Assembly: GCF_030209175.1 (NCBI RefSeq)
Contig: NZ_JARVSM010000010.1
Location: forward strand, 124,001-188,000
Source of the DNA: Pseudomonas sp. efr-133-TYG-5
GTDB lineage: Bacteria > Pseudomonadota > Gammaproteobacteria > Pseudomonadales > Pseudomonadaceae
DNA length: 64,000 nt
Direction of reading: 5' to 3'
Shown here: one piece after another, positions 52,142 through 60,626 of the stretch
How positions within the stretch are numbered: the stretch's first letter is position 1
How the letters are laid out: each line of letters opens with the position of its first letter
The notes under the pieces: model-generated
The model's input: only the letters and a program-made list of their open reading frames with translations
Databases searched by the model: none
Told to the model about the DNA's origin: nothing
Program-made: the position numbers and the translations under genes

Positions 52142-52253
52142 CAGGGGTGTTAGGTTGCGCGCCTTCGGCCATCGGCCAAGGTTCGCCGACACGGATGTCC
52201 GGTTCCAGTCACGTCTTGTCGGGCGTGCCTCATCCCTGTCCTGAGTACCTGTG

Positions 52254-53879
52254 ATGTCTTTGCAAAAATCCCTGAGAGGGCAAATTCTCGCCCTGCTGAG
52301 CGGCAGCCTGCTGGCGATGCTGCTGATCGCGCTGGCCTGCTTTCACTTCCTGTCCAACGGCGTGCAGAGCTACAGCCAGTTGATCGCCGGGCCGTTGCAC
52401 ACCTCGCAACTGATCGACGAAGCCAACCTGCAATTCAAGGTCCAGGTGCAGGAATGGAAAAACGTCCTGCTGCGTGGCAAGCAGCCGGCGGACCTGGCCA
52501 AGTACTGGGGCCAGTTCGAAGAGCGCCAGCGCGATGTGCAGGACATCCTCGGTGAACTGGCCAGCCAGAAAGGCCTGGAACCGGCGCTGAAGACCCGCAT
52601 CGAGCGTCTGCGCGAAGAGCATCGTCTGCTCGGCGCGGCGTATCAGAAGGGTCGCGATGCCTACGTGGCTGCCGGTGCCGATCCGAGCGCCGGGGACACG
52701 GCGGTGAAAGGCGTCGACCGCGCCACCAGCGAGCAGATGAGTGAACTGGTCAACGAACTGCGCCAGCAAGGCACCGAGCAATCGGCGCAGATCAGCGCCA
52801 GCGCCGAGCGTACCGTGTGGCTGGGGCTGCTGGTGATGCTCGCTTCCGGTCTGCTGATCGGTCTGTTGAGCCTGTGGCTGGTCAACCGCAATCTGGTCGA
52901 ACCGATCCGCCGACTGATCGATTACGTGACCCAGTTGAGCCGCGGCAAACTGGTCGAGCGCGTGGTCAGCCAGCGCCAGGACGAACTCGGCAACCTCGCC
53001 GCGGCCGCCAACACCCTGCGCGATTTCCTCGCCGAAACCTTCAACCACCTGCAACGCAGCGCCAAGGATCTGGACAGTGCCAGCGGTGAGCTGAACGCCA
53101 TCGCCACGCTGATGGCCGGTGGCACCAACGAGCAGTTCAGCCGCACCGATCAGGTGGCCACGGCGATGAACGAAATGTCCGCTACCGCCCAGGAGGTCGC
53201 GCGCCATGCGGCCGATGCCGCGCGTGCCGCCGACGACGCCGATCAGTCTGCGCAGCAGGGCGAGAAAGTCATGCAGGGCACCATCCACACCATTACCCAG
53301 ATGCGCGGGGAAATTGCCAATACCGCCACGGTGATCCGTCGCCTGGAGGCCGACAGCGGGCGCATCGGCAAGGTGCTGGAAGTGATTCGCGGCATTGCCG
53401 AGCAGACCAACCTGCTGGCGCTCAACGCCGCCATCGAAGCGGCGCGGGCCGGGGAAGCCGGGCGCGGTTTCGCCGTGGTCGCCGACGAAGTGCGCAGCCT
53501 GGCGCAACGCACCGCAGCGTCGATCATCGAAATCAACCAGATCATCCAGACCGTGCAGACCGGTGCGGTGGATGCCGCCCAGGCCATCGAAAGCGGCCAG
53601 GCGCGCAGTGATGAAAGTGTCGAGCAGGTGACCCAGGCCGGCGCCATGCTCGAACGCATCACCCACGCCGTGGAAGCGATCCGCGACATGAACCGACAGA
53701 TCGCCACCGCGGCCGAGGAACAGACTTCGGTGGCCGAAGACATCTCGCGCAACCTCACCGAGATCACTTCGATTGCCAGTACCAACCTCGACAATGTGCA
53801 GCGCACCGAAAGCGCCAGCCAGAACCTGCATGGCCTGTCCGGGCAACTCAACGAAGTCACCGCGCGCCTGAGTGCCTGA
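52254..53879 (+). CDS. Transmembrane methyl-accepting chemotaxis protein
   Basis: This 541-aa chemoreceptor has helix 1 near residues 10-32 (ILALLSGSLLAMLLIALACF), a periplasmic helical sensor of about 150 residues, helix 2 near 186-210, HAMP near 207-260 and a full signalling domain with the tip EQTNLLALNAAIEAARAGE near residue 383. The ATG at 52254 is preceded directly by a GTG (52251), which is an alternative start. The ligand is unknown. A FliA-type promoter fits motility control. Confidence 0.88.
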   Translation: MSLQKSLRGQILALLSGSLLAMLLIALACFHFLSNGVQSYSQLIAGPLHTSQLIDEANLQFKVQVQEWKNVLLRGKQPADLAKYWGQFEERQRDVQDILGELASQKGLEPALKTRIERLREEHRLLGAAYQKGRDAYVAAGADPSAGDTAVKGVDRATSEQMSELVNELRQQGTEQSAQISASAERTVWLGLLVMLASGLLIGLLSLWLVNRNLVEPIRRLIDYVTQLSRGKLVERVVSQRQDELGNLAAAANTLRDFLAETFNHLQRSAKDLDSASGELNAIATLMAGGTNEQFSRTDQVATAMNEMSATAQEVARHAADAARAADDADQSAQQGEKVMQGTIHTITQMRGEIANTATVIRRLEADSGRIGKVLEVIRGIAEQTNLLALNAAIEAARAGEAGRGFAVVADEVRSLAQRTAASIIEINQIIQTVQTGAVDAAQAIESGQARSDESVEQVTQAGAMLERITHAVEAIRDMNRQIATAAEEQTSVAEDISRNLTEITSIASTNLDNVQRTESASQNLHGLSGQLNEVTARLSA

Positions 53880-53887
53880 CCCGCTGG

Positions 53888-53973
53888 CTGTGTACCGCTT
53901 CGGTTACCGAGTCGGTACACAGTCGATCTCAATTCGCTGCCCGCGCCGCCGATGGCCGGTGATCTATCACCGG
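53888..53973. other. Two strong dyads between MCP and FlxA-like genes
   Basis: The first (53888-53922) is a 35-base symmetric structure with outer arms ctgtgtaccg/cggtacacag, a two-base internal loop and inner tcgg/ccga. The second (53954-53973) is gccggtgat-ct-atcaccggc, nine bases per arm. Neither has a T run; they could be processing hairpins or operators. Confidence 0.6.
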
Positions 53974-53988
53974 CATTGGAGATTTCCC

Positions 53989-54429
53989 ATGGTCAGCATC
54001 ACCTCCGTTTCGATCAACCCGAGCGTCACCTCGGCGCCCGGCAAAACTTCGGTCAGCGGCAACGGCGAAGACACGTCCGCCGCCGCGGCAGCCAGCAGCG
54101 GCGTCAGCGCCGACACCAGCAAACTGGCAGCTGACGGTGCGGCGGCGGGCGCCAGCAGTTCCAGCAGCAGCGAAGAATCGGACAGCGTGAAAGCGCTGCG
54201 CAAGCAGATCGCCGAACTGCAAAAGCAATTGCAGGAACAGCAGCAGGCCTTGCAAGCGGCCCAGGCCAAGCAGGAAAGCGCCGACGCCAAGGCTGCCGAC
54301 GTCGCCGCTGCACAGGCGCAGATCGCAACCACTTCGTCTTCATTGCAGACCGCCACTGCCGCGTTGCTGCAGGCGTTGCAGGATTCCGACAGCAGCACGG
54401 CCGGCGCGCTGCTCAGCACGTCGGCCTGA
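53989..54429 (+). CDS. FlxA-like small protein
   Basis: This 146-aa protein is Ser/Ala-rich at the start and has a heptad-like coiled coil in the middle (VKALRKQIAELQKQLQEQQQ near residue 68), followed by an Ala-rich helical tail. The pattern resembles FlxA, a flagellum-co-regulated protein of unknown function. GGAG lies seven bases before the ATG. It directly follows the chemoreceptor gene, in line with a motility link, though two dyads separate them. Confidence 0.7.
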   Translation: MVSITSVSINPSVTSAPGKTSVSGNGEDTSAAAAASSGVSADTSKLAADGAAAGASSSSSSEESDSVKALRKQIAELQKQLQEQQQALQAAQAKQESADAKAADVAAAQAQIATTSSSLQTATAALLQALQDSDSSTAGALLSTSA

Positions 54430-54454
54430 CTGGCGCCTGCGCTCGGCGTGGGGC

Positions 54455-55630
54455 TCAGGGGCGCGGCAGGCTGAAGGTGAACAGGGTGCCGCTCTGCGCG
54501 GTGGACGCCACGTGCAGGCGGCCGCCGTGGGACTGGGCGATCTGGCTGGCGATGTACAGGCCCAGGCCGAGGCCGGCCTGCGGCGCGCCATGCGCTGGCC
54601 GCGAGTAGGGCTGGAACAGGTGGGGCAGCACTTCGTCGGGAATCTGTCCCTGATTCTTCACCGCCAGCATCAGCGCGCCGTGATCGACCTCGGCGATCAC
54701 CTCGACGTCACCGTCGGGGTCGCCGTGGGTCATGGCGTTGGCCAGCAGGTTGGACAGCAACTGACCGAGGCGCGCGCGATCGCAATGCACGCCGCGCAGG
54801 TCACCGATGGACGCGTGGATCTGCCGCCCGGGGTTGACGCTGTGGATTTCCGTGACCACGTGCTGCAGCGTATCCGCCAGGTCGTCACAGGGCTGCACAT
54901 TCACCGGAATGCCGTTGCCCAGCCGTCCGCGGGCGAAGTCCAGCACGTCGTCGACCAGCCGCGTGGCGCGTTGCGCGCTGGTGATGATGTTGCGCACCCG
55001 TGGCTCGCTGGCCGGGTCGGGGTGCTTGCGCAGGAGCATTTCCGCACCGGCGCTGATGGCGAACAACGGGTTGCGCAGATCATGGCCGAGCACGGCGATG
55101 AACTGTTCGCGCAGCTCGGCGGTTTGCCGTTCCTGCAGCAGCGCCGCTTCGGTGCGCTGCTGGTTTTCTTCGGCTTCGATCTGCAGCGCGAGCATCCGCG
55201 CGAAGGATTCCATGGTGCTCTGGATGCTGCTGGACGTGAGCGCCGCCGGGTTCGGGTCGAGGGCGCAGATGGTGCCGAAGAAACTGCCGTCGGTGCGGAA
55301 CACCGGGACCGAGATATAGCTCTCGAACTTGTAGATGCGCGGGGTGTGGTGATGGCGGTAGTGCGGGTCCTCGCTGGCCTTGTCGATCACCACCGCGCGG
55401 TGCGACGAGCGGATTTCATGGCACAGCGTGGTGACCAGGTCCAGCTCGCCGCCGACCTGCAAGCCGAATTCCAGCGAGTCGAGCACGGCGCAGGCGGTCC
55501 ACGACTCCTCGGTGACCCGCGCCACGGCGGCGAAGCGCAGGCCGGTCAGCTCGCGAATCACCTGGAGAATCGCCGGCACCGCGCTGATGCGGCCAATGGT
55601 GGCGATGTCTGCTGCTTTGCTGTGCCCCAT
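54455..55630 (-). CDS. GAF-domain sensor histidine kinase
   Basis: This cytoplasmic histidine kinase is 391 aa from the ATG at 55630 (MGHSKAADIATIGRISA), which has AAAGG eight bases upstream; an ATG at 55669 is possible. A GAF domain (about residues 12-155) contains YISVPVFRTDGSFFGTICAL. The H box is VLGHDLRNPLFAISAGAEML near 185-200; the ATPase domain has LSNLLANAMTHGD, LFQPYSRP and GLGLGLYIASQIAQSHGG. No membrane helix. No response-regulator gene is adjacent, so it is an orphan. Confidence 0.85.
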   Translation of the reverse strand: MGHSKAADIATIGRISAVPAILQVIRELTGLRFAAVARVTEESWTACAVLDSLEFGLQVGGELDLVTTLCHEIRSSHRAVVIDKASEDPHYRHHHTPRIYKFESYISVPVFRTDGSFFGTICALDPNPAALTSSSIQSTMESFARMLALQIEAEENQQRTEAALLQERQTAELREQFIAVLGHDLRNPLFAISAGAEMLLRKHPDPASEPRVRNIITSAQRATRLVDDVLDFARGRLGNGIPVNVQPCDDLADTLQHVVTEIHSVNPGRQIHASIGDLRGVHCDRARLGQLLSNLLANAMTHGDPDGDVEVIAEVDHGALMLAVKNQGQIPDEVLPHLFQPYSRPAHGAPQAGLGLGLYIASQIAQSHGGRLHVASTAQSGTLFTFSLPRP

Positions 55631-55726
55631 GTCCGCTGCCTTTGCCGTGGTGTGTTCAGTAGCGGCCATACTAGCGGGCTGACTGCAAATGCGCTTGTGT
55701 TGAATGCGTTGCGTGGCGGCCAGGCA

Positions 55727-55760
55727 CAAAAAAGCCGCACGACCGGTCTGGTCGTGCGGC
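55727..55760 (-). terminator. Rho-independent terminator of the PepSY gene
   Basis: Read on the reverse strand: stem gccgcacgacc / ggtcgtgcggc (55734-55744 with 55750-55760) followed by a T run (A run at 55727-55733 on the forward strand). Confidence 0.85.
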
Positions 55761-55776
55761 GGGTTGTTGCGGCTTA

Positions 55777-56082
55777 TCAGGTGTCTTGCTTGTTGCTCAG
55801 GACCTTGCCGGTGGTGGCGTCGAAGTCGACGTCGAATTCCTTGCCGTCGGCGGTGGTCAGCTCGACTTCGTATTCGTAACCGTTGAAGTGGTTATCCAGG
55901 TCGGTATCGGTGATCTTCGCGTTCGGATGCAGTTTCAGCGCCGCCTGGTTCATTTCTTCCAGCGGCTTGATCTTGCCTTCCTTGACCAGTTGCGGGATCT
56001 GATCGACGCGAACATCCGCCTGGGCCAGGCCGGCGGTCAGGGTCAGGGCGGCAGCGGTAAACAGGGCAGTCAAAGTTTTCAT
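55777..56082 (-). CDS. Periplasmic PepSY-domain protein
   Basis: This 101-aa protein has a signal peptide (MKTLTALFTAAALTLTAGLA, cleavage after QA) and a PepSY fold: LKLHPNAKITDTDLDNHFNG and YEYEVELTTADGKEFDVDFD near residue 70. PepSY proteins are thought to inhibit or modulate peptidases or bind periplasmic ligands. AAGGAAC precedes the ATG. No partner two-component gene sits directly beside it. Confidence 0.85.
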   Translation of the reverse strand: MKTLTALFTAAALTLTAGLAQADVRVDQIPQLVKEGKIKPLEEMNQAALKLHPNAKITDTDLDNHFNGYEYEVELTTADGKEFDVDFDATTGKVLSNKQDT

Positions 56083-56185
56083 CGGTTCGTTCCTTGGTTG
56101 GCTTGAGTGCGTGATTCGTTGCAGTGGGTTCAGATTAATCAGCGCAACTTAATTCACCCTTAAAACGCCATACCCGGAAAACAGC

Positions 56186-56234
56186 GCGGGCAAGTCGCGT
56201 CCCACCGGTCTTCGGTGGGGCACGACTTGCCCGC
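56186..56234 (-). terminator. Long hairpin after glpQ
   Basis: A large near-perfect hairpin with arms gcgggcaagtcgcgtcccacc (56186-56206) and 56214-56234, a repeat of the REP kind in sequence (gggcaagtc). Placed just after the reverse-strand glpQ gene and before PepSY, it likely ends the glpQ transcript. Confidence 0.6.
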
Positions 56235-56256
56235 GATCTGCCGCTGGGACGGACAA

Positions 56257-57381
56257 TCAGAAGCCGTTGTTCTTCAACACCTGATCGACACTGGCCGCTG
56301 CCGGACGCTTGTAGAACTTCAGCAGTTCGCTGGCGCGGTTGGTGAAGATGCCGTCGACGCCGGCGGCCATGACTTTCGCGAAGTCCAGCGGCTCGTCGAC
56401 GGTGTAGACGTGCACCAGCAGGCCCTGGTCGTGGGTGTACTGGTTCATCCAGGGCTGCACCAGGTCCGAATAGCTCTGGTCGCCGCCCTTGGTCAGCTTC
56501 GCCGAAGGGCCGGTGCCGATGGCGCCGTGAGCCTTGGCGAAATCAACCCACTGTTTGAATTCGGCGTCGGACTTCGGCTCCTGCTTGCCGTAGAACGCGT
56601 TCTTGTCCTTCTCGCCGGACTCGGCAAAGGTCACTTTCGACTTCGGCTCGATGCTGCCTTCGCCAACCCACAGCAACAGGATCTTCGGCACCTGCGGCAT
56701 TTCCTTTTGCAGCAGTTCGAGGCTGTTCTTCTCGAAGGTCTGCAGGATCACCTTGCCTTTGCCCTGGCCGACGCCCAGTTCGCTTTTCGCCAGTTTCGAA
56801 CCGGCCGGGCTCAGCCAGCCGCGGTCCTGGAGTTTTTCCTTGAGGTCATGCTCGATGCCCGGGAACAGCTGCGGTTCCTTGGTTTCGATGTACAGGCCAG
56901 GCTTGTGCAGCGGGTTGGCCTGGGCGATGTCGATGATTTCATCGAGGGTGAGGATTTTCAGCCCGGCGTAGGACGCGCGCGCGCGCTCGGGATAGGCCTT
57001 GTTGTACCAGCTGCCGGCATCGAGGGTTTTCAGCTCGGCCATGGTGAAGGCGTTGGCCGGGCTGTCCTTGCGCTCGGGGAATTTGCTGGCGACGTCGGTG
57101 GTGCGCTGCAGGTTGTCGTCGTGCAGGGCGAACAGCACGCCGTCCTTGCTGCGTTGCAGGTCCATTTCCAGATAGTCGGCGCCGAGGTCGCGAGCCAGTT
57201 TGTAGGAAGCGGCGGTGGATTCCGGGGCGTCGAAGGAAGCGCCGCGGTGAGCGATCACCGCCGGGTGCGGAATGCCGTGGCTGGCGGCCAGGGCGTTGAG
57301 GTCCGGGCTGGCGGCGTGGGCCTGACCGAGGCCGAGCAGCAGGCTCAGCAGCAGGGCGCTTTGGGTGAAAGTGGCGGGCAT
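56257..57381 (-). CDS. glpQ: Glycerophosphodiester phosphodiesterase
   Basis: This 374-aa exported enzyme has a signal peptide of about 23 residues (LLLSLLLGLGQAHA) and the GDPD catalytic blocks PAVIAHRGASFDAPESTAA (His-Arg-Gly) near residue 41, LEMDLQRSKDGVLFALHDD (two metal Glu/Asp and His) near 70, and IETKEPQLFPG near 165. It splits glycerophosphodiesters to glycerol 3-phosphate and an alcohol. AAAGGA sits nine bases upstream. It is monocistronic. Confidence 0.92.
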   Translation of the reverse strand: MPATFTQSALLLSLLLGLGQAHAASPDLNALAASHGIPHPAVIAHRGASFDAPESTAASYKLARDLGADYLEMDLQRSKDGVLFALHDDNLQRTTDVASKFPERKDSPANAFTMAELKTLDAGSWYNKAYPERARASYAGLKILTLDEIIDIAQANPLHKPGLYIETKEPQLFPGIEHDLKEKLQDRGWLSPAGSKLAKSELGVGQGKGKVILQTFEKNSLELLQKEMPQVPKILLLWVGEGSIEPKSKVTFAESGEKDKNAFYGKQEPKSDAEFKQWVDFAKAHGAIGTGPSAKLTKGGDQSYSDLVQPWMNQYTHDQGLLVHVYTVDEPLDFAKVMAAGVDGIFTNRASELLKFYKRPAAASVDQVLKNNGF

Positions 57382-57601
57382 GGTCGAGATCCTTTCGCAG
57401 GCTATTTCAAGGACGTACCTTTTAACAACTGAATCGGGTGCGTGCTATCGCCAGACCGACATAAACGTATTAAAAGCGATTTTTCCTACGCTTTTGTGTT
57501 GCCGTTTGCAGTACGCTTGCCCACGGCAGCCGCCCCGGCAGAGGGCGCGCCCACTCTTTCGCCCTGCGTGTAGACCATCGATCCATTTCGTGAGGTTTAC
57601 C

Positions 57602-57928
57602 ATGCACATCACTTCGCAACTCATCTGCCAGGCGGCTGACGACCTCAAGGGCTTCGTCGGCCTCAACCGCAAGACCGGCCAATACATCGTGCGTTTCAGC
57701 GAGGATGCCTTCGGCATGGACGTGGCTGACGACGGCATCATCCCCGCCAGTGAATTTGTCTGGGCGCCGGCAACGGCGCAGACCATGACCCTCAAGCGTG
57801 AGCTGATCCAGCTGTTGCTGGATCAACACATCGATGAGCGGATCAACATCACCGAGCCGTTGCGCGTGTACATGCGCAAGCAGGCGGTGCCGGAGATTGT
57901 CGCGGTGCGCAGCCTGGTGCGGGGCTGA
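57602..57928 (+). CDS. DUF2025-like small protein
   Basis: This 108-aa protein starts MHITSQLICQAADDLKGFVG, behind GAGG. It resembles the DUF2025 family (P. aeruginosa PA1123, from memory): GLNRKTGQYIVRFSEDAFGM and VRVYMRKQAVPEIVAV-like ending. Fold is alpha/beta; function unknown. The upstream frame runs into glpQ antisense and is not used. Confidence 0.72.
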   Translation: MHITSQLICQAADDLKGFVGLNRKTGQYIVRFSEDAFGMDVADDGIIPASEFVWAPATAQTMTLKRELIQLLLDQHIDERINITEPLRVYMRKQAVPEIVAVRSLVRG

Positions 57929-57950
57929 GATTTTTCCAGTGACGCCACTG

Positions 57951-58042
57951 GCCTCATCGCGGGCAAGCCACGCTCCCACAGGTTATGCGTTGTTCTGCAG
58001 ATCACGCTGTACCTGTGGCAGCTGGCATGCCCGCGATGAGGC
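57951..58042. repeat. REP-type inverted repeat pair (gggcaagcc class)
   Basis: Arms gcctcatcgcgggcaagcc... (57951-57983) and its complement (58011-58042) pair with a few mismatches. They lie between convergent genes. Confidence 0.78.
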
Positions 58043-58062
58043 CGCTGAGAACGCCACCCAAC

Positions 58063-58377
58063 TCACTGGCCAAACCGATACTCGCGTTCCACCCGACACA
58101 CCCGCGTGTGGAACGCCGAATACCACTGCGCCCGCCCGCGCGCCTGAATCTCCCGGTGCTCGGGATGCTCGCGCCAGGCCAGGATCGCCGCCTCGCTGTG
58201 CCAGTACGAAATGGTGATCCCAACCCCGTCTTCGCCGCGAATCGAATCGATGCCGAGAAACCCCGGTTGCTGGCTGACCAGTTCCATCATGCGCTCGGAG
58301 GCTGCCGCGTAACCGTGGTCACCCGGGGTGCGGGTCGAGGTGAAAATCACCGCGAAGCAAGGCTCGTTCGGCTTCAT
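58063..58377 (-). CDS. Antibiotic biosynthesis monooxygenase (ABM) family protein
   Basis: This 104-aa ferredoxin-like protein has the ABM signature: FAVIFTSTRTPGDHGYAA at the start, SQQPGFLGIDSIRGEDGVGI near residue 36 and ISYWHSEAAILAWREHPEHR near 55. These are small cofactor-free monooxygenases or dimeric ligand binders. Its start overlaps the stop of the amidotransferase gene by four bases (ATGA), so the two are coupled. The pair is divergent from a LysR gene. Confidence 0.85.
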   Translation of the reverse strand: MKPNEPCFAVIFTSTRTPGDHGYAAASERMMELVSQQPGFLGIDSIRGEDGVGITISYWHSEAAILAWREHPEHREIQARGRAQWYSAFHTRVCRVEREYRFGQ

Positions 58378-59081
58378 CGGCGTTGCTGCGCACAGGCTTC
58401 GACGAATGCTCGCACCAGCGCCGGGACCTGACCCTTGAGCGCCGCGCGTTCCGGCTGGAACAACGTCGCGACAAAGAACGGATGGCCGCTGAGTTCAATG
58501 GCGCGCAGGTCGCCTGCCGAGTCGTGACCCACCGCATGCAGGTCATGGCTGAGCAGCGCTTGTGCAAATTGCGGATTCACACCGTAGCGGCAGCGATAAC
58601 CTTCACGAATCTCGGACGTTTCGTACGCCTTGGCGATCAACGTACCTGGCAGCAGGTGGATGCTGTCCACGGCTTCGACCAATGCGCAGGTCAGCGGCGT
58701 CAGCACGGCGCGCTCGGCAGCGGGCGAGGTTTCGCCATGTTCGGCATCGGCCCAGCCCAGCACATGGCGGGAAAACTCCAGCACGGCATGCTGAAAACCA
58801 CCGCAGGTGCCGAGGAACGGTCGCTGTTGCTCGCGGGCAAAGCGAATGGCGCGTAGCGCGCCGACTTCGCTCTGGTAAGGGCTGGCAGGAACACACCAGA
58901 AGCCGTGGTAACCGTGCAGCGGTGTATCGGGGTGGATCTGCGCGGTGGCCAGCCACTCGAACTGCACGGTGTGGCCGGTGTGTTCGGCGACGAGGCCGAG
59001 CGCGAGCGCAATGGCTTGGTGGGCGGTGACTTGCGGGTCGTAGTCGCCGATCAGGGCAATGCGGAGTGGTCTCGATTCCAT
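58374..59081 (-). CDS. CTP-synthase-C-terminal-related class I glutamine amidotransferase
   Basis: This 235-aa protein resembles only the GATase domain of CTP synthase: RIALIGDYDPQVTAHQAIAL at residues 7-26, FWCVPASPYQSEVGALRAI near 74, and the nucleophile Cys in FLGTCGGFQHAVLEFSR near 105. The His-Glu end is less clear. In several bacteria this family carries selenocysteine at the nucleophile; here it is a plain Cys. It starts at the ATG at 59081 and is the first gene of a pair with the ABM gene. Confidence 0.82.
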   Translation of the reverse strand: MESRPLRIALIGDYDPQVTAHQAIALALGLVAEHTGHTVQFEWLATAQIHPDTPLHGYHGFWCVPASPYQSEVGALRAIRFAREQQRPFLGTCGGFQHAVLEFSRHVLGWADAEHGETSPAAERAVLTPLTCALVEAVDSIHLLPGTLIAKAYETSEIREGYRCRYGVNPQFAQALLSHDLHAVGHDSAGDLRAIELSGHPFFVATLFQPERAALKGQVPALVRAFVEACAQQRR

Positions 59082-59159
59082 GTGATTTCGCTGCGCTTGT
59101 TGAGAGATGCCACTCACTATAGATTGGCGCTCACGCACTCAATATTGGCGTTTACCCAA

Positions 59160-60038
59160 GTGATCAATGCAGCCGCGCACTATCGCCTCGACTATCCCGA
59201 TCTGGCCCTGATCCTCGCGCTGGTGCGCGGCGGCTCTCTGGCCCGGGCTGCGCAGCTGTTGAAGGTCGATGTGTCGACGGTGTTCCGCGCCGTGCGCCGC
59301 CTCGAAGCCGCACTCGGTCAGCAACTGTTCGAAAAAAGTCGCGCCGGCTATTTGCCCACCAGCCTCGCACAGAGTCTGGCGGAGCAGGCCGAGCGTGCCG
59401 AGCAGGCACTCGATGCGGCGCGGATTGGCGTGGAGCAGGGCGGGGCTGTGGTCAGCGGCACGGTACGCCTGACCTGTACCGACTCGGTGCTGCAAGGCCT
59501 GCTGCTGCCGGCACTGGCGCAGTTCATGCCGAATTACCCGGCGCTGACCCTGGAACTGAGCACCTCCAACGATTTCGCCAACCTTAGCCGGCGCGATGCC
59601 GACATCGCCTTGCGCCTGACGCGCACGCCGCCCGAGCACCTGGTCGGACGGCAGCTGGCGAAGATTTCCTACCGCGTGTGTGCCAGCGCGCGTTACCTGC
59701 GCGGCGTCGATCCAGCGGATCTGGTCGCGCTGACCTGGATCGCCCCGGACGACTTCCTGCCCGATCACCCGACCGTCGCCTGGCGCCGCCAGCATTTACC
59801 GGGGGTCACCCCGGGCTATCGCTGCAACAGCATGCTGTCCGTGACCGAACTGGTACGCGCCGGGCTCGGCGTGGCGGCGTTGCCGGACTTTCTTATCGGC
59901 GACGGTTTGCAGGCGTTGAGCGAACCGTTGCACGGCTACGACACCGCGCTGTGGCTGCTGACCCGCCCGGACTGCCGGGCGTTGCGCTCGGTGGTGACGT
60001 TGTTCGATGAACTCGGACGGGCGCTGCGCTTGCCGTAA
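59160..60038 (+). CDS. LysR-family regulator (GTG start)
   Basis: This 292-aa LysR protein most likely starts with GTG at 59160 (MINAAAHYRLDYPDLALILA); no nearby ATG opens the frame, and a TTG at 59145 is the alternative. HTH: GSLARAAQLLKVDVSTVFRA near residue 25; effector domain from about 98 (TVRLTCTDSVLQGLLLPALA). It is divergent from the amidotransferase/ABM pair, which it probably controls. Confidence 0.84.
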   Translation: MINAAAHYRLDYPDLALILALVRGGSLARAAQLLKVDVSTVFRAVRRLEAALGQQLFEKSRAGYLPTSLAQSLAEQAERAEQALDAARIGVEQGGAVVSGTVRLTCTDSVLQGLLLPALAQFMPNYPALTLELSTSNDFANLSRRDADIALRLTRTPPEHLVGRQLAKISYRVCASARYLRGVDPADLVALTWIAPDDFLPDHPTVAWRRQHLPGVTPGYRCNSMLSVTELVRAGLGVAALPDFLIGDGLQALSEPLHGYDTALWLLTRPDCRALRSVVTLFDELGRALRLP

Positions 60039-60569
60039 TCAGCGCTGCGGATTTTCGCGCATGTGTTGATGCAGTTCGCTGGTCAGGCTTTCGATGCGTT
60101 CGGTCAGACTCTTGGTCATTTCGGTGAGGCGGGTGTTCTGCTCCAGCAGCTCGAGCAGTTGCGCGGTGTTCTTTGCGGCCTGGGCCTGCCGCTCGGAATT
60201 GGCCACGGCCAGGGCTTCGCGGTGTTGCGCGTCGGCTTCCGATTGCGCCTTGTCGCGTGCGGCCTGGCGGGTCTGGGCCAGCAGAATCAACGGCGCGGCG
60301 TAGGCCGATTGCAGGCTGAACGCGAGGTTGAGCAGGATGAACGGATACACGTCGAAGTGAGTGACGCCGAAGACATTGAGGCTGACCCACAGCAGCACGA
60401 TCAGCGTCTGTGCGCCGAGAAACGTCGGCGTGCCGAAGAACCGCGCAAACGCTTCGGCGCGCAAAGCGAACTTGTCGTTACCGAAGGTCGGGGCAAGGTG
60501 CGCGTGAGGGCGATGGAAGCGCAGGTGATCGACGGGCGCGGCGGTTTGCGGTTTGTCTGGGCGGGTCAT
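60039..60569 (-). CDS. DUF1003 membrane protein
   Basis: This 176-aa protein has two membrane helices (TFLGAQTLIVLLWVSLNVF near residue 50 and YPFILLNLAFSLQSAYAAPL near 75), the DUF1003 pattern, and a hydrophilic coiled-coil tail (AQHREALAVANSERQAQAAK, near 115) ending QHMRENPQR. Function is unknown. It converges on the LysR gene; stop codons are one base apart. Confidence 0.85.
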   Translation of the reverse strand: MTRPDKPQTAAPVDHLRFHRPHAHLAPTFGNDKFALRAEAFARFFGTPTFLGAQTLIVLLWVSLNVFGVTHFDVYPFILLNLAFSLQSAYAAPLILLAQTRQAARDKAQSEADAQHREALAVANSERQAQAAKNTAQLLELLEQNTRLTEMTKSLTERIESLTSELHQHMRENPQR

Positions 60570-60626
60570 GATGGGCTCGGCAGGGCTTGGGACTGGCGGT
60601 CACTATAGCCCTGCACAAGGTAAATC

